This document shows, one piece after another, positions 40,579-49,473 of a stretch of DNA of 64,000 nt. The position numbers and the translations under genes are program-made. A model generated the notes under the pieces. The model had not been told where the DNA came from. It searched no databases and saw only the letters and a list, made by a program, of their open reading frames with translations. The stretch is from Superficieibacter electus (GTDB taxonomy: Bacteria > Pseudomonadota > Gammaproteobacteria > Enterobacterales > Enterobacteriaceae): NCBI RefSeq assembly GCF_002915575.1, contig NZ_PQGD01000011.1, positions 62,001 to 126,000 of the forward strand, given 5' to 3'. The stretch's first letter is position 1. The number at the start of each line of letters is the position of its first letter.

Positions 40579-40605
40579 TTTCACCTGCGTCAGCGCAGCG
40601 TGAAA
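40579..40605 (+). other. Stable hairpin in the dnaG-rpoD intercistronic leader
   Basis: TTTCAC-CTGCG pairs with CGCAG-(C)-GTGAAA around TCAG, an 11-pair stem with one bulge and no T run. It lies in the 209-base dnaG-rpoD spacer, where E. coli operon mRNA is cut by RNase E; it may protect the 5' end of the processed rpoD message. The rest of the spacer shows no gene. Confidence 0.6.
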
Positions 40606-40680
40606 GATGAAATGTATTATGTTGGCGGTTCATTTCGCCGACCGACACCAACCTCATGAATTAAGTGTGGATACCGTCTT

Positions 40681-42525
40681 ATGGAGCAAAACCCGCAGTC
40701 ACAGCTGAAGCTTCTTGTCCAACGTGGTAAGGAGCAAGGCTATCTGACCTATGCCGAGGTCAACGACCATCTGCCGGAAGATATCGTCGACTCAGATCAG
40801 ATCGAAGACATCATCCAGATGATTAACGATATGGGTATTCAGGTGATGGAAGAAGCACCGGATGCCGACGATCTGTTGCTTGCTGAAAACTCAAACAATA
40901 CCGACGAAGATGCTGAAGAGGCGGCTGCGCAGGTACTTTCCAGCGTTGAATCTGAAATCGGGCGTACCACTGACCCGGTCCGCATGTATATGCGTGAAAT
41001 GGGTACCGTTGAACTTCTGACCCGTGAAGGTGAAATTGACATCGCCAAGCGTATCGAAGACGGTATCAACCAGGTCCAGTGCTCCGTGGCTGAATATCCG
41101 GAAGCGATCACCTATCTGCTGGAGCAGTACGATCGTGTAGAAGCGGAAGAGGCTCGCCTTTCCGATCTGATCACCGGTTTTGTCGATCCGAACGCTGAAG
41201 AAGATCTGGCTCCGACGGCAACGCACGTTGGCTCCGAGCTGTCCAGTGAAGAAATGGATGACGAAGACGACGACGATGATGATGACAGCGACGATAGCAG
41301 CGACGATGACAACAGCATCGATCCGGAACTGGCGCGCGAGAAATTCGCTGAACTGCGCGAGCAGTACATCGTCACCCGTGACACGATCAAGGCCAAAGGC
41401 CGCAGCAACGCGGCATCTCAGGGCGAAATCCTGAAATTGTCTGAAGTCTTCAAGCAGTTCCGCCTGGTGCCAAAACAGTTTGATTACCTGGTTAACAGTA
41501 TGCGCGTCATGATGGATCGTGTGCGTACCCAGGAACGCCTCATCATGAAGATGTGCGTTGAACAGTGCAAAATGCCGAAGAAAAACTTCATCACTCTGTT
41601 TACCGGCAACGAGACCAGCGAAACCTGGTTCAACGCGGCGATTGCGATGAACAAGCCATGGTCTGAAAAGCTGCACGACGTCTCTGACGAGGTGCATCGC
41701 AGCCTGCAAAAATTGCAGCAGATTGAAGAAGAGACCGGCCTGACCATTGAGCAGGTAAAAGATATCAACCGTCGCATGTCCATCGGTGAAGCGAAAGCGC
41801 GCCGGGCGAAAAAAGAGATGGTTGAAGCGAACTTACGTCTGGTTATTTCTATCGCCAAAAAATACACCAACCGTGGTCTTCAGTTCCTCGATCTGATTCA
41901 GGAAGGCAACATCGGTCTGATGAAAGCGGTTGATAAGTTTGAATACCGTCGTGGTTACAAGTTCTCCACTTATGCAACCTGGTGGATTCGTCAGGCGATC
42001 ACTCGCTCTATTGCGGATCAGGCGCGTACCATCCGTATTCCGGTGCATATGATTGAGACCATCAACAAGCTCAACCGTATCTCCCGCCAGATGCTCCAGG
42101 AGATGGGCCGCGAGCCAACGCCGGAAGAGCTGGCTGAGCGCATGCTGATGCCGGAAGACAAAATCCGTAAAGTGCTGAAAATCGCTAAAGAGCCTATCTC
42201 CATGGAAACGCCAATCGGCGACGATGAAGATTCGCATCTGGGTGATTTCATCGAGGACACCACCCTCGAGCTGCCGCTGGATTCGGCTACCACCGAGAGC
42301 CTGCGTGCCGCCACCCATGACGTGCTGGCTGGCCTGACCGCCCGTGAAGCGAAAGTCCTGCGTATGCGTTTTGGTATTGATATGAATACCGACCACACGC
42401 TGGAAGAAGTGGGTAAACAGTTCGATGTTACCCGCGAACGTATCCGTCAGATCGAAGCCAAGGCGCTGCGTAAACTGCGCCACCCGAGCCGCTCTGAAGT
42501 GCTGCGTAGCTTCCTCGACGATTAA
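40681..42525 (+). CDS. rpoD: RNA polymerase sigma factor RpoD (sigma-70)
   Basis: Housekeeping sigma factor, 614 residues (E. coli 613). Region 1.1 opens the protein; a long acidic run ([18 protein letters not shown], about 192-215) lies in the non-conserved region; region 2 is seen in [20 protein letters not shown] and [17 protein letters not shown] (-10 recognition), and region 4 in [20 protein letters not shown] (-35 recognition). Last gene of the operon, followed by a strong terminator. Confidence 0.99.
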   Translation: MEQNPQSQLKLLVQRGKEQGYLTYAEVNDHLPEDIVDSDQIEDIIQMINDMGIQVMEEAPDADDLLLAENSNNTDEDAEEAAAQVLSSVESEIGRTTDPVRMYMREMGTVELLTREGEIDIAKRIEDGINQVQCSVAEYPEAITYLLEQYDRVEAEEARLSDLITGFVDPNAEEDLAPTATHVGSELSSEEMDDEDDDDDDDSDDSSDDDNSIDPELAREKFAELREQYIVTRDTIKAKGRSNAASQGEILKLSEVFKQFRLVPKQFDYLVNSMRVMMDRVRTQERLIMKMCVEQCKMPKKNFITLFTGNETSETWFNAAIAMNKPWSEKLHDVSDEVHRSLQKLQQIEEETGLTIEQVKDINRRMSIGEAKARRAKKEMVEANLRLVISIAKKYTNRGLQFLDLIQEGNIGLMKAVDKFEYRRGYKFSTYATWWIRQAITRSIADQARTIRIPVHMIETINKLNRISRQMLQEMGREPTPEELAERMLMPEDKIRKVLKIAKEPISMETPIGDDEDSHLGDFIEDTTLELPLDSATTESLRAATHDVLAGLTAREAKVLRMRFGIDMNTDHTLEEVGKQFDVTRERIRQIEAKALRKLRHPSRSEVLRSFLDD

Positions 42526-42540
42526 TCGCGTCTGCTCTCG

Positions 42541-42569
42541 AAAAGCTCCCTCCGGGGAGCTTTTTTTTT
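42541..42569 (+). terminator. rpoD intrinsic terminator
   Basis: AAAAGCTCC and GGAGCTTTT-type arms around CTCCG are followed by a run of nine T, 15 bases after the rpoD stop: a textbook rho-independent terminator of the rpsU-dnaG-rpoD operon. Confidence 0.93.
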
Positions 42570-42630
42570 GGCATTTTTGTAAGGAATAAAAAACTGACAG
42601 GGATAATCGTCCCAACATGCGATTGCAAAT

Positions 42631-42649
42631 GATATTTATTTTCATTATC
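42631..42649 (+). promoter_or_regulatory. Fur-box-like operator before the YncE-like gene
   Basis: GATATTTATTTTCATTATC agrees with the 19-base Fur consensus at 15 positions, and the flanks (AAATGAT before, ATCATTTTT after) extend the hexamer pattern. It lies 37 bases before the start of a two-gene unit ending in a TonB-dependent receptor, so iron repression is the likely meaning. Confidence 0.7.
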
Positions 42650-42686
42650 ATTTTTCTTTTCGTAAACAACTGTAAAGAAAAATGAC

Positions 42687-43736
42687 ATGAATCTCAAAAC
42701 ATTAAAAAATCAATCCCTCTGCGCGCTCACTCTCTGTATGGCACTTCACGCTGGTTCCAGCCTGGCAAAGGACTTCACCGAGAAGCAATTCACTTCTCAG
42801 GCTCTGGGTCACGGAGTGTATGAACTGGCTTATGACGCCGGGCAAAAATCTCTCTATGCCGCCTCCGCGCCCTCTTTCGATAAGGACAAAACCGCCGGGG
42901 AAGTGTTTCAGCTTGCCGCCGATTCACTGAAAATTGATAAGCGGATCGCCACCCAACGCCGTCCTTTCGCGGTCTCTCTGGATGAACCCAACCACATTCT
43001 CTGGTTAGGCAACGCGCTGGACGGCTCCCTGACCCTGCTGGATACCCGCAGCCACAAAGAACTGAAAACCATCCAGCTCGCAAATGCTGAGAATAATGCC
43101 CACGTCCGGGAAGTGGTGCTCGATAAAAAGCACCGTCGTCTCTATGTTTCTGGTATTGGCAGTGAAGGTAAAGGCGTGTTGTGGGTTGTCGACGCGCAAC
43201 ACCAGACGCTACTGCATACGCACAAACAGACCGATGCAGTCGGCTTTGCCGTTGATGAAGCAGGTGACAAAGTGTATGCCGTCACTGGCAAAGGCGAACT
43301 GATTACCCTGGACGGCAAAACCTCACAGATACTCTCTCGCGTAAACGTTGATCCTGCCGAGCCAAAACATTACTTCCTGAACATCGCCCTCAACACGGCC
43401 AAAGGGGTTGGCTTTATTGCCGATACCAATACCGCCGACGTGCTGGTAGTGGAACTCGCCTCCGGCAAGATCCTCCACCGGGTTGCGACGCCAAACTCCA
43501 TTGCCGCCGTCTATAACCCTGCGCGCAACGAAGTGTATGTCACCCATCGTAATGCCCGTCAGATCAGCGTTATCGACGCCAGTACTTACAGCCTTAAACA
43601 CACCATCAAAACGGCAGCCATGCCTAACAGTATGGTGCTTTCTCCTGACAGCAAAACGCTGTTCGTCAGCGTAAAGCAGGATGAAAAAGCCAGCCAGGCT
43701 GACTACGTGCTGAAAATCGATTTAACCCAATTCTGA
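42687..43736 (+). CDS. YncE-like periplasmic beta-propeller protein
   Basis: 349 residues with a signal peptide (cleavage near residue 28, GSSLAKDF) and a seven-bladed propeller of the YncE/YVTN family; repeated strands such as RRLYVSGIGSEGKGVLWVVD, VYVTHRNARQISVIDAST and KTLFVSVKQDEKA are close to E. coli YncE. YncE binds single-stranded DNA in vitro, and its expression in E. coli is iron-repressed along with the TonB receptor YncD. The same pairing here (next gene is a TonB receptor, ten bases on) and the Fur box support a role in ferric-ligand uptake; the actual ligand is unknown. Confidence 0.88.
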   Translation: MNLKTLKNQSLCALTLCMALHAGSSLAKDFTEKQFTSQALGHGVYELAYDAGQKSLYAASAPSFDKDKTAGEVFQLAADSLKIDKRIATQRRPFAVSLDEPNHILWLGNALDGSLTLLDTRSHKELKTIQLANAENNAHVREVVLDKKHRRLYVSGIGSEGKGVLWVVDAQHQTLLHTHKQTDAVGFAVDEAGDKVYAVTGKGELITLDGKTSQILSRVNVDPAEPKHYFLNIALNTAKGVGFIADTNTADVLVVELASGKILHRVATPNSIAAVYNPARNEVYVTHRNARQISVIDASTYSLKHTIKTAAMPNSMVLSPDSKTLFVSVKQDEKASQADYVLKIDLTQF

Positions 43737-43746
43737 GGACGGCGTA

Positions 43747-45744
43747 ATGATTAACCAGACCCGCACGGCGCTGGCGATGTCGCTCGCCCTCGCCAGCCTT
43801 CCTGCGTCCGTTTTCGCGCAAGAAACAACGCCTGACAACGAAGAGCAACTTGTCGTGACCGCCACCGGCTTCGCGCAGGAGCGCCGCGAGGCCCCAGCCA
43901 CCATCTCCGTGGTCGGCGAAAAAGAGTTGAATACCCGCTCTAACCAGAACGTTACTGAAGCCCTGCGGGAGATGCCCGGTGTACTGGTGGGTAACGGCAA
44001 CGGCAGCCTGGCGACAGGCGACGTTCAGATGCGCGGCATGGATTCGACCTATACCTCTTACATGGTCAACGGTATCAAACAAGCCACCCGCGAATCCCGC
44101 CCTTACGGCCACCATATCGGCACCGAAGCGGCCTTTTTGCCGCCGATGGCCGCTATTGAGCGCATCGAAGTGATCCGTGGGCCAATGTCTTCCCTGTACG
44201 GTTCTGACTCCATCGGTGGCGTGGTTAACGTCATCACCAAAAAAGCGTATAACCTCGATAAATGGACGGGCGTGCTGGAAGATAACTACTTCCTGCAGGA
44301 GAAGAGTAAGTTCGGTAATACTAACCAGACCAACGCCTTTTTGATGGGGCCGGTCATTCCCGGCAAGCTCGGGGTAAGCCTGGCGGCAGATTATCTTGAC
44401 CGCCGTGATGACGATAGCCAGTCCGACGAACGCTTTGTGAAGCACCAGGCAGGCAATCTTGATGCGACCATTAACATGGCACCGACCGACACCCAACTGT
44501 GGGATTTAAACGTCGTCAAAGGCCATCAGGAGAAATCGCACAACGATAAAGCATGGTACTGGGGCTTTGACCGCGACGCCGCATCACTGTCTCAACATGC
44601 CTGGTATGGCGACGACCTGCTGGAGGTGAAGAACTTCATCAGCTATGAGAACGCCAAAACGGAATACCGTGTGCCGGGCATGGACTCGCAGTTTATCCGC
44701 CAGCGTAACTATGAGGCTAACAGCGCGAACACCTTCTCGCTTGGCGACCACAAGCTGACGCTGGGGATCAACTTCACCCGCAACGAACTGAATGACACCT
44801 TCGGTATCGAAGACAAAGTCGTGCCGGGCGTGACGCCGGTCAGCAAAATCACTCGTGACGGCTGGGCAGTATTTGCTGAAGACGCCTGGATGATGGTGCC
44901 AGACTTCACCCTGACTACCTCAGCCCGTCTGGATCACGATAGCTACTTTGGCTATCACGCCACGCCGAAGCTGTATGGCAACTGGACAATCGATGAAAAC
45001 TGGGCGCTAAAAGGCGGCGTATCGGCGGGCTATAAAAAACCCGATCTTCGTGAGAATAACGAAGGCTTCACCAGTGTTTACGGCGCATACCCTTATTCTT
45101 TCATTGGCATCGGTAATGATGACCTGAAACCCGAACAAAGCGTTAACACTGAGCTGGGTGTGTACTGGCAGCAGGATGCGCTGGCGCTGGATGCAACGGC
45201 ATTCTTCACCAAATTCAAGGATAAGATCAGCGACTATACCATCTGTACCGCAACGGCCACGCAAAAATGCATTTACAACGGTTATGAAGCGGAAGAAGTC
45301 TCGCAGTATTTCAACATCGGCGACGCACAAATCTATGGTCTGGAGCTGAACGGGGACTGGCAGGTCACGGCAGCGCTGAAGGCTAACGCCAACTACACCT
45401 GGACCCACAGTGAACAAAAAAGCGGTCAGTACAAGGGTGAAGCGCTGAGCGACTACCCAAGCAGTATGGCCAACCTGTCGCTGACGTGGAATGCGCTAAC
45501 CGATCTGGAGTTGTGGACGAAAGCCAGCTGGCGCAGCAATACGCCAGACACCGGCAAATCGACATCAACCGAGGCGTATGCACTGGTCGATACAGGCGCA
45601 CGCTACCATCTCAATAAGGACATCACGTTAATGGCGGGGATCTATAACCTGTTCGACGCCAACCCGATTTATACCACGACCTACGATCGGTCATCGCTGC
45701 TGGAAGGACGTCGCTACACGATGGGCGCACGCGTCGAGTTCTGA
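43747..45744 (+). CDS. TonB-dependent outer-membrane receptor, CirA-like
   Basis: 665 residues: signal peptide to about residue 24 (PASVFAQE), a TonB box-like EQLVVTATGF, plug domain (PATISVVGEKEL, MRGMDSTYTSYMVNG, IERIEVIRGPMSSLYGSD-, GGVVNVITKK) and a 22-strand barrel ending in RYTMGARVEF with terminal Phe. Length and the plug block are near CirA-type catecholate receptors, but the barrel is divergent, so the ligand is open. Operon partner of the YncE-like gene and probably under Fur. Confidence 0.9.
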   Translation: MINQTRTALAMSLALASLPASVFAQETTPDNEEQLVVTATGFAQERREAPATISVVGEKELNTRSNQNVTEALREMPGVLVGNGNGSLATGDVQMRGMDSTYTSYMVNGIKQATRESRPYGHHIGTEAAFLPPMAAIERIEVIRGPMSSLYGSDSIGGVVNVITKKAYNLDKWTGVLEDNYFLQEKSKFGNTNQTNAFLMGPVIPGKLGVSLAADYLDRRDDDSQSDERFVKHQAGNLDATINMAPTDTQLWDLNVVKGHQEKSHNDKAWYWGFDRDAASLSQHAWYGDDLLEVKNFISYENAKTEYRVPGMDSQFIRQRNYEANSANTFSLGDHKLTLGINFTRNELNDTFGIEDKVVPGVTPVSKITRDGWAVFAEDAWMMVPDFTLTTSARLDHDSYFGYHATPKLYGNWTIDENWALKGGVSAGYKKPDLRENNEGFTSVYGAYPYSFIGIGNDDLKPEQSVNTELGVYWQQDALALDATAFFTKFKDKISDYTICTATATQKCIYNGYEAEEVSQYFNIGDAQIYGLELNGDWQVTAALKANANYTWTHSEQKSGQYKGEALSDYPSSMANLSLTWNALTDLELWTKASWRSNTPDTGKSTSTEAYALVDTGARYHLNKDITLMAGIYNLFDANPIYTTTYDRSSLLEGRRYTMGARVEF

Positions 45745-45746
45745 TA

Positions 45747-45777
45747 GTAAAGCCGGAGTCTCAGGCTCCGGCTTTAC
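45747..45777. terminator. Bidirectional terminator between the receptor gene and mug
   Basis: GTAAAGCCGGAG and CTCCGGCTTTAC make a perfect 12-pair stem around TCTCAGG. It begins two bases after the receptor stop and includes the mug stop, serving both convergent genes. Confidence 0.85.
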
Positions 45778-46280
45778 ATTCCCCGCGCCATCAGCGCCTC
45801 ATCCAGCTCCCGATACGCCGCCACCAGCTTATCCAGCGTCGCACGGTTCAGGCCGCTGGGATTGGGCAACACCCAGACCTGCGTCGCGCCTATCGTCACA
45901 GCCTGCTTGCCCCACGCCACGCCGCGCTGGCTGAACGCCTGCTCAAACGCCTGCTTGCCGAGGATCGCCAGTGCATCCGGCTGATAATCCTCAATCTTTT
46001 TCACCAGCTCACGCCCGCCCGTGCGCAGCTCATGTAAATTCACCTCACTTGCCTGTACCGTCGGGCGTGCCACCAGCATGGTGATACCGCAACGCGTATC
46101 CAGCAAATGCTGCTCTTCTTCCGGCTTAAGCTGCCGCTCGGTAAACCCGGCCTGATGAATAACTTTCCAGAAACGGTTGCCGGGATGGGCGAAATGAAAA
46201 CCGGTATGCGCCGAGGACTTCCCCGGGTTGATGCCGCAGAACACTACCCGTAAGCCAGGGGCGAGGATATCGTTAATCAT
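45774..46280 (-). CDS. mug: G/U mismatch-specific DNA glycosylase Mug
   Basis: Removes uracil or ethenocytosine opposite guanine. 168 residues as in E. coli; catalytic Asn18 in [10 protein letters not shown] and the intercalation motif [10 protein letters not shown] are present. Same location as in E. coli, convergent to the rpoD side and next to ileX, though here two genes are inserted between rpoD and mug. Confidence 0.96.
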   Translation of the reverse strand: MINDILAPGLRVVFCGINPGKSSAHTGFHFAHPGNRFWKVIHQAGFTERQLKPEEEQHLLDTRCGITMLVARPTVQASEVNLHELRTGGRELVKKIEDYQPDALAILGKQAFEQAFSQRGVAWGKQAVTIGATQVWVLPNPSGLNRATLDKLVAAYRELDEALMARGM

Positions 46281-46405
46281 GCTTTCTCCGGATGAATAGA
46301 TCGAAGTGAAAGTATAAGAGATTGAAAAGCCATTGTTTATAAAAACAGCAGGCAGTATTTTATGGCTGGATCGCCTCGTCGAGTTACTTTATAATTCCCC
46401 GCCAC

Positions 46406-46481
46406 GGCCCCTTAGCTCAGTGGTTAGAGCAGGCGACTCATAATCGCTTGGTCGCTGGTTCAAGTCCAGCAGGGGCCACCA
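46406..46481 (+). tRNA. ileX: tRNA-Ile2 (anticodon CAU, lysidine type)
   Basis: A 76-base cloverleaf: acceptor GGCCCCT pairs with AGGGGCC, followed by an encoded CCA; D arm TAGCTCAGTGGTTAGAGCA; anticodon loop CTCATAA with CAT; T arm GCTGGTTCAAGTCCAGC. A tRNA with CAT that is not the initiator, in the mug neighbourhood, is ileX, whose C34 is changed to lysidine to read AUA. A terminator follows 28 bases after the gene. Confidence 0.95.
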
Positions 46482-46509
46482 GATTATCGATTAAAATCAG
46501 AATACTAAG

Positions 46510-46535
46510 CCACTTAATGACTAAGTGGTTTTTTT
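46510..46535 (+). terminator. Terminator after ileX
   Basis: CCACTTA pairs with TAAGTGG around ATGAC, extended by AA/TT, and is followed by seven T: an intrinsic terminator for the tRNA transcript. Confidence 0.9.
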
Positions 46536-46622
46536 ATAGCTGGGACAATGCATCAATCAGTGTTCCACATGTTCGAGTTTCAGTTCTCTGAGGTTCGATA
46601 TTGCACAGCAAAAGGAATTGTT

Positions 46623-47120
46623 ATGGCACTCACTAAATGTAAAGAATGCAGTAAAGAAATTTCAAACTCCGCAAGAATTTGCCCTCATTGCGGCGTTAAA
46701 GATCCCGGTTTAAGCGCAAAACAGAAATATATTGGCTGTCTGATAGTAATTGTCATTGCAGCGGTTATCGTCTACTTCATGTGCAGCGGTGAAGAGAAGA
46801 AAGTTGAGGCCGCAAAGGTGTGTTCTGCCACCGATCTCCAGTGCAACTATGATAAAAACATGTATGACGCTATTACCAAATGTAAGCCGTTGGTCGAACA
46901 GGCCGCTAAGAATGAATTTGAATGGAATGATGGCATATTTGGTCTTATATTTTCTCACGCCCGCATTAACAGCCAAAAGAACCAGCTAACCTATATTGGT
47001 GACAAGGTTAAATTTACTAATATCTTCAATGCTAAAATATATATGACCTATTCATGTACATTGGATCTGAAAACGAAAGACGTTGTCGATTTTAATATTC
47101 ATGAGGGAAAGATCCAATAA
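46623..47120 (+). CDS. Zinc-ribbon single-pass membrane protein, unknown function
   Basis: 165 residues. The N-terminus is a zinc ribbon with Cys6, Cys9, Cys20 and Cys23 (KCKECSKE, ICPHCG). One transmembrane helix follows (about 37-54, GCLIVIVIAAVIVYFM), then a likely periplasmic domain of about 110 residues with two spaced cysteines (CSATDLQC) and a further Cys pair. The start at 46623 has AAAAGGAA before it; the frame is open to 46548 without family-like sequence. The gene is visibly richer in A and T than its neighbours and stands just behind a tRNA gene, a usual insertion place, so recent acquisition is likely. I do not recognise a named family beyond the zinc ribbon. Confidence 0.75.
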   Translation: MALTKCKECSKEISNSARICPHCGVKDPGLSAKQKYIGCLIVIVIAAVIVYFMCSGEEKKVEAAKVCSATDLQCNYDKNMYDAITKCKPLVEQAAKNEFEWNDGIFGLIFSHARINSQKNQLTYIGDKVKFTNIFNAKIYMTYSCTLDLKTKDVVDFNIHEGKIQ

Positions 47121-47392
47121 CACAGATTTCATGCAGATCAAGGGCCTGAGAGGCATCTGAGGCCCGTTATTTTTACAGCAGTACACACTTCTGGTACACC
47201 AGAGCCTCGCGAACATTCAGTCATCTCTCAATCTGGAAAGCCGGTTTGCCCTCATCCCCCCCCTGACAGCACCTTGATGAGGCCAGATCGCGCATCGCCC
47301 GTCTGGCATAAAAAGCGCGGCAATGCCCCTGCCGTGCCTGGTTCAATCCCCGTATTGAACCTCCCGCCCCACAATGTTACCCTCCCTGTTAA

Positions 47393-47416
47393 AGACGCAT
47401 AGACGTCCAGACGACT
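47393..47416 (+). promoter_or_regulatory. MetJ operator (three met boxes) before mtnC
   Basis: Three consecutive 8-mers AGACGCAT, AGACGTCC and AGACGACT agree with the met box AGACGTCT at six or more positions each except for small deviations. They end 54 bases before the mtnC start. MetJ with S-adenosylmethionine would repress here. Confidence 0.85.
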
Positions 47417-47470
47417 ATAACAACATTCCGACTGCGCTCGCCCCGGCGCAACACCGACTCTGGAGAGACC

Positions 47471-48160
47471 ATGATCCGCGCTATTGTGACCGACATTGAA
47501 GGCACCACCAGCGACATTCGCTTCGTGCACGACGTTCTGTTCCCCTACGCCCGTGAGCGGCTGGCGGAGTTTGTCAATGCGCAGCAGTACGCTGAACCGG
47601 TGAAAACCATTCTCGATAATTTGCGCGAGGAAATTCACCAGCCAGCGGCAACGGCGCAGGAACTGACGGCAACCCTGCTTGCGTTTATGGATGAAGACCG
47701 TAAATCGACGGCGCTGAAAGCATTGCAGGGGATCATCTGGCAGGAGGGCTACGTGAACGGTGATTTTACCGGCCATCTCTACCCGGACGTGCTGCCTGCA
47801 CTGGAAAAATGGAAGTCACAATCTATTGATTTATATGTTTATTCCTCAGGCTCAGTCGCGGCGCAGAAATTGTTATTTGGCTACAGCGACGAAGGTGATA
47901 TTACTCATTTATTCAGCGGCTACTTTGATACGCGGACAGGTGCGAAACGTGACGCGCAGTCCTACCGTAACATTGCTGAACAACTGGGACATCCCCCGGC
48001 GTCGATCCTGTTTTTGTCTGATATTCATCAGGAACTCGACGCGGCGGAAGAAGCAGGATTACGCACGCTGCAACTGGTGCGTGAAGATCGCGATCCGGCC
48101 AGTCATCATCCCCAGGTTCAGCGTTTTGACGACATTCATCCGGAGCAGATCCCCTCATGA
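47471..48160 (+). CDS. mtnC: Enolase-phosphatase MtnC
   Basis: Bifunctional HAD-family enzyme of methionine salvage: enolises 2,3-diketo-5-methylthiopentyl-1-phosphate and then dephosphorylates it to the acireductone. 229 residues; HAD motif I is [11 protein letters not shown] (Asp8, Glu10), motif [12 protein letters not shown] with the serine, and motif [15 protein letters not shown]. It overlaps mtnD by four bases. Regulated, on sequence, by the MetJ operator upstream. Confidence 0.96.
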   Translation: MIRAIVTDIEGTTSDIRFVHDVLFPYARERLAEFVNAQQYAEPVKTILDNLREEIHQPAATAQELTATLLAFMDEDRKSTALKALQGIIWQEGYVNGDFTGHLYPDVLPALEKWKSQSIDLYVYSSGSVAAQKLLFGYSDEGDITHLFSGYFDTRTGAKRDAQSYRNIAEQLGHPPASILFLSDIHQELDAAEEAGLRTLQLVREDRDPASHHPQVQRFDDIHPEQIPS

Positions 48161-48699
48161 GCGCATTAACCATTTTCTCAGACAAAGATGCCAGTCAGCA
48201 CCTCTGGCACAGCACCGATGCCGGTGAGATCCAGCAGCAACTGAATGCCAAAGGCGTGCGTTTTGAACGCTGGCAGGCTGACCGCCAGCTCGGTAATGCC
48301 CCGACGCCGGAAGTTGTCATCAACGCGTATCAACACGCGATTGATAAGCTGGTTGCTGAAAACGGCTATCAGAGCTGGGATGTCATTAGCCTGCGTGCCG
48401 ACAACCCGCAGAAAGACGCAATGCGGGCGAAGTTCCTTAATGAACATACCCACGGCGAGGATGAAGTACGATTTTTCGTCGAAGGCGCAGGGCTGTTCTG
48501 CCTGCATATCGGCGATGAGATTTATCAGGTGCTGTGTGAAAAGAATGATTTAATTTCGGTGCCCGCCGGGACGCCGCACTGGTTCGATATGGGTTCGCAA
48601 CCGAATTTTACCGCCATCCGTATTTTTGATAATCCGGAAGGCTGGATTGCAAATTTCACCGGTGATGCTATTGCCGATGCCTACCCTCGCCTGCCCTGA
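48157..48699 (+). CDS. mtnD: Acireductone dioxygenase MtnD
   Basis: Cupin enzyme that splits acireductone; with iron it gives the methionine precursor 4-methylthio-2-oxobutanoate and formate, with nickel it gives an off-pathway set. Metal ligands fall at His97, His99, Glu103 and His141 ([22 protein letters not shown]), the numbers of the Klebsiella enzyme. 180 residues. ATG within the end of mtnC, so coupled to it. Confidence 0.97.
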   Translation: MSALTIFSDKDASQHLWHSTDAGEIQQQLNAKGVRFERWQADRQLGNAPTPEVVINAYQHAIDKLVAENGYQSWDVISLRADNPQKDAMRAKFLNEHTHGEDEVRFFVEGAGLFCLHIGDEIYQVLCEKNDLISVPAGTPHWFDMGSQPNFTAIRIFDNPEGWIANFTGDAIADAYPRLP

Positions 48700-48704
48700 T
48701 GTTT

Positions 48705-48732
48705 ACACGCCCGGCTCACTGTCGGGCAGTGT
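48705..48732. terminator. Bidirectional hairpin between mtnD and mtnB
   Basis: ACACGCCCG pairs with CGGGC-(A)-GTGT around a nine-base loop; T-rich on the left when read leftward (TTTAC becomes GTAAA) and ATTTAT on the right. It lies in the 35-base gap between the convergent genes. Confidence 0.6.
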
Positions 48733-48734
48733 AT

Positions 48735-49340
48735 TTATGCGTAACGGCGGCGCAGTAGTTCACATTCAAACAAGAATTCCAGCCCTTCCAGTTGACGTCG
48801 CGCTTCAGCGACATCTTTTCCCCAGCAGGTCAAGCCATGACCGCGCAGCAGAAAGCCGTAGCGCAGTGGTCGGGTCTGCGCATAGTCTTCGATCCGCGCA
48901 GCCAGCGCGTCAATATCCTGATCGTTATCGAATATCGCGATCGGCACGGTGTCCAGATGGTTATGCTGGCCACTAAGGGTTTTTTGCATCTCATACCCCT
49001 GAAGCGCCAGCGTCTGGCTGGTTTCAAGGCGGGACAGCACGGTGGCGTTAACGGTATGCACATGCAGCACTACACAGGCCTCAGGGAATAGCCGGTAGAT
49101 CAGCGTATGCAGCCCCGTCTCGGCGGAAGGCTTACGTCCGGAGGGCGCAGTATTATCGGCAATGGCGACCTGTAAAAAATCATCACTGGTCAGGCTGCCT
49201 TTGTCGCGCCCTGATTCGCTAAGCCAGCACCACGTTTCATCCTGGCGCACTGACATGTTACCACCGGTTGCCGGTGCCCAGCCTTTCGCCCCGATCCAGT
49301 GACAGGTGGAGACCAGGTGTCCGAGTCTTTCTTGCCACAT
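48735..49340 (-). CDS. mtnB: Methylthioribulose-1-phosphate dehydratase MtnB
   Basis: Class II aldolase-fold zinc enzyme that dehydrates methylthioribulose-1-phosphate, the step before MtnC. 201 residues; zinc histidines in VVLHVHTVNATVLS and LRGHGLTCWGKD, and the phosphate-binding TGGNMSVR. It faces mtnCD and has its own met-box operator. The earlier steps (mtnA isomerase and mtnK kinase) are not in the window. Confidence 0.95.
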   Translation of the reverse strand: MWQERLGHLVSTCHWIGAKGWAPATGGNMSVRQDETWCWLSESGRDKGSLTSDDFLQVAIADNTAPSGRKPSAETGLHTLIYRLFPEACVVLHVHTVNATVLSRLETSQTLALQGYEMQKTLSGQHNHLDTVPIAIFDNDQDIDALAARIEDYAQTRPLRYGFLLRGHGLTCWGKDVAEARRQLEGLEFLFECELLRRRYA

Positions 49341-49357
49341 AATGGCTCCTCAATGCA

Positions 49358-49381
49358 TGGTTTTTAGACGTCTAAACGGCT
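49358..49381 (-). promoter_or_regulatory. MetJ operator before mtnB
   Basis: A perfect met box AGACGTCT (49366-49373) is flanked by AAACGGCT and a weaker box on the other side. It ends about 18-40 bases upstream of the mtnB start on the minus strand, at promoter distance. A single perfect and two weak boxes is a usual MetJ array. Confidence 0.82.
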
Positions 49382-49473
49382 ATTTCTGTGATAGTAACAT
49401 TGTGAGCCTAACTGGACAATATTTGTTATAAAACGGTTACAGAAAGCCCGTATGAGGGGCTTCCTGCGGAGGG

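Noticed and set aside
44500-45740. Known siderophore receptor identity (e.g. cirA, fepA)
   Set aside because: Plug motifs are shared, but the barrel is too divergent to assign a specific gene symbol or ligand.
47121-47470. SAM riboswitch upstream of mtnC
   Set aside because: No SAM aptamer core was seen; control is better explained by the three met boxes.
46482-47470. Integrated genetic element at ileX with attachment sites
   Set aside because: No integrase gene and no repeated tRNA 3' end could be found by eye; only composition and position hint at transfer.
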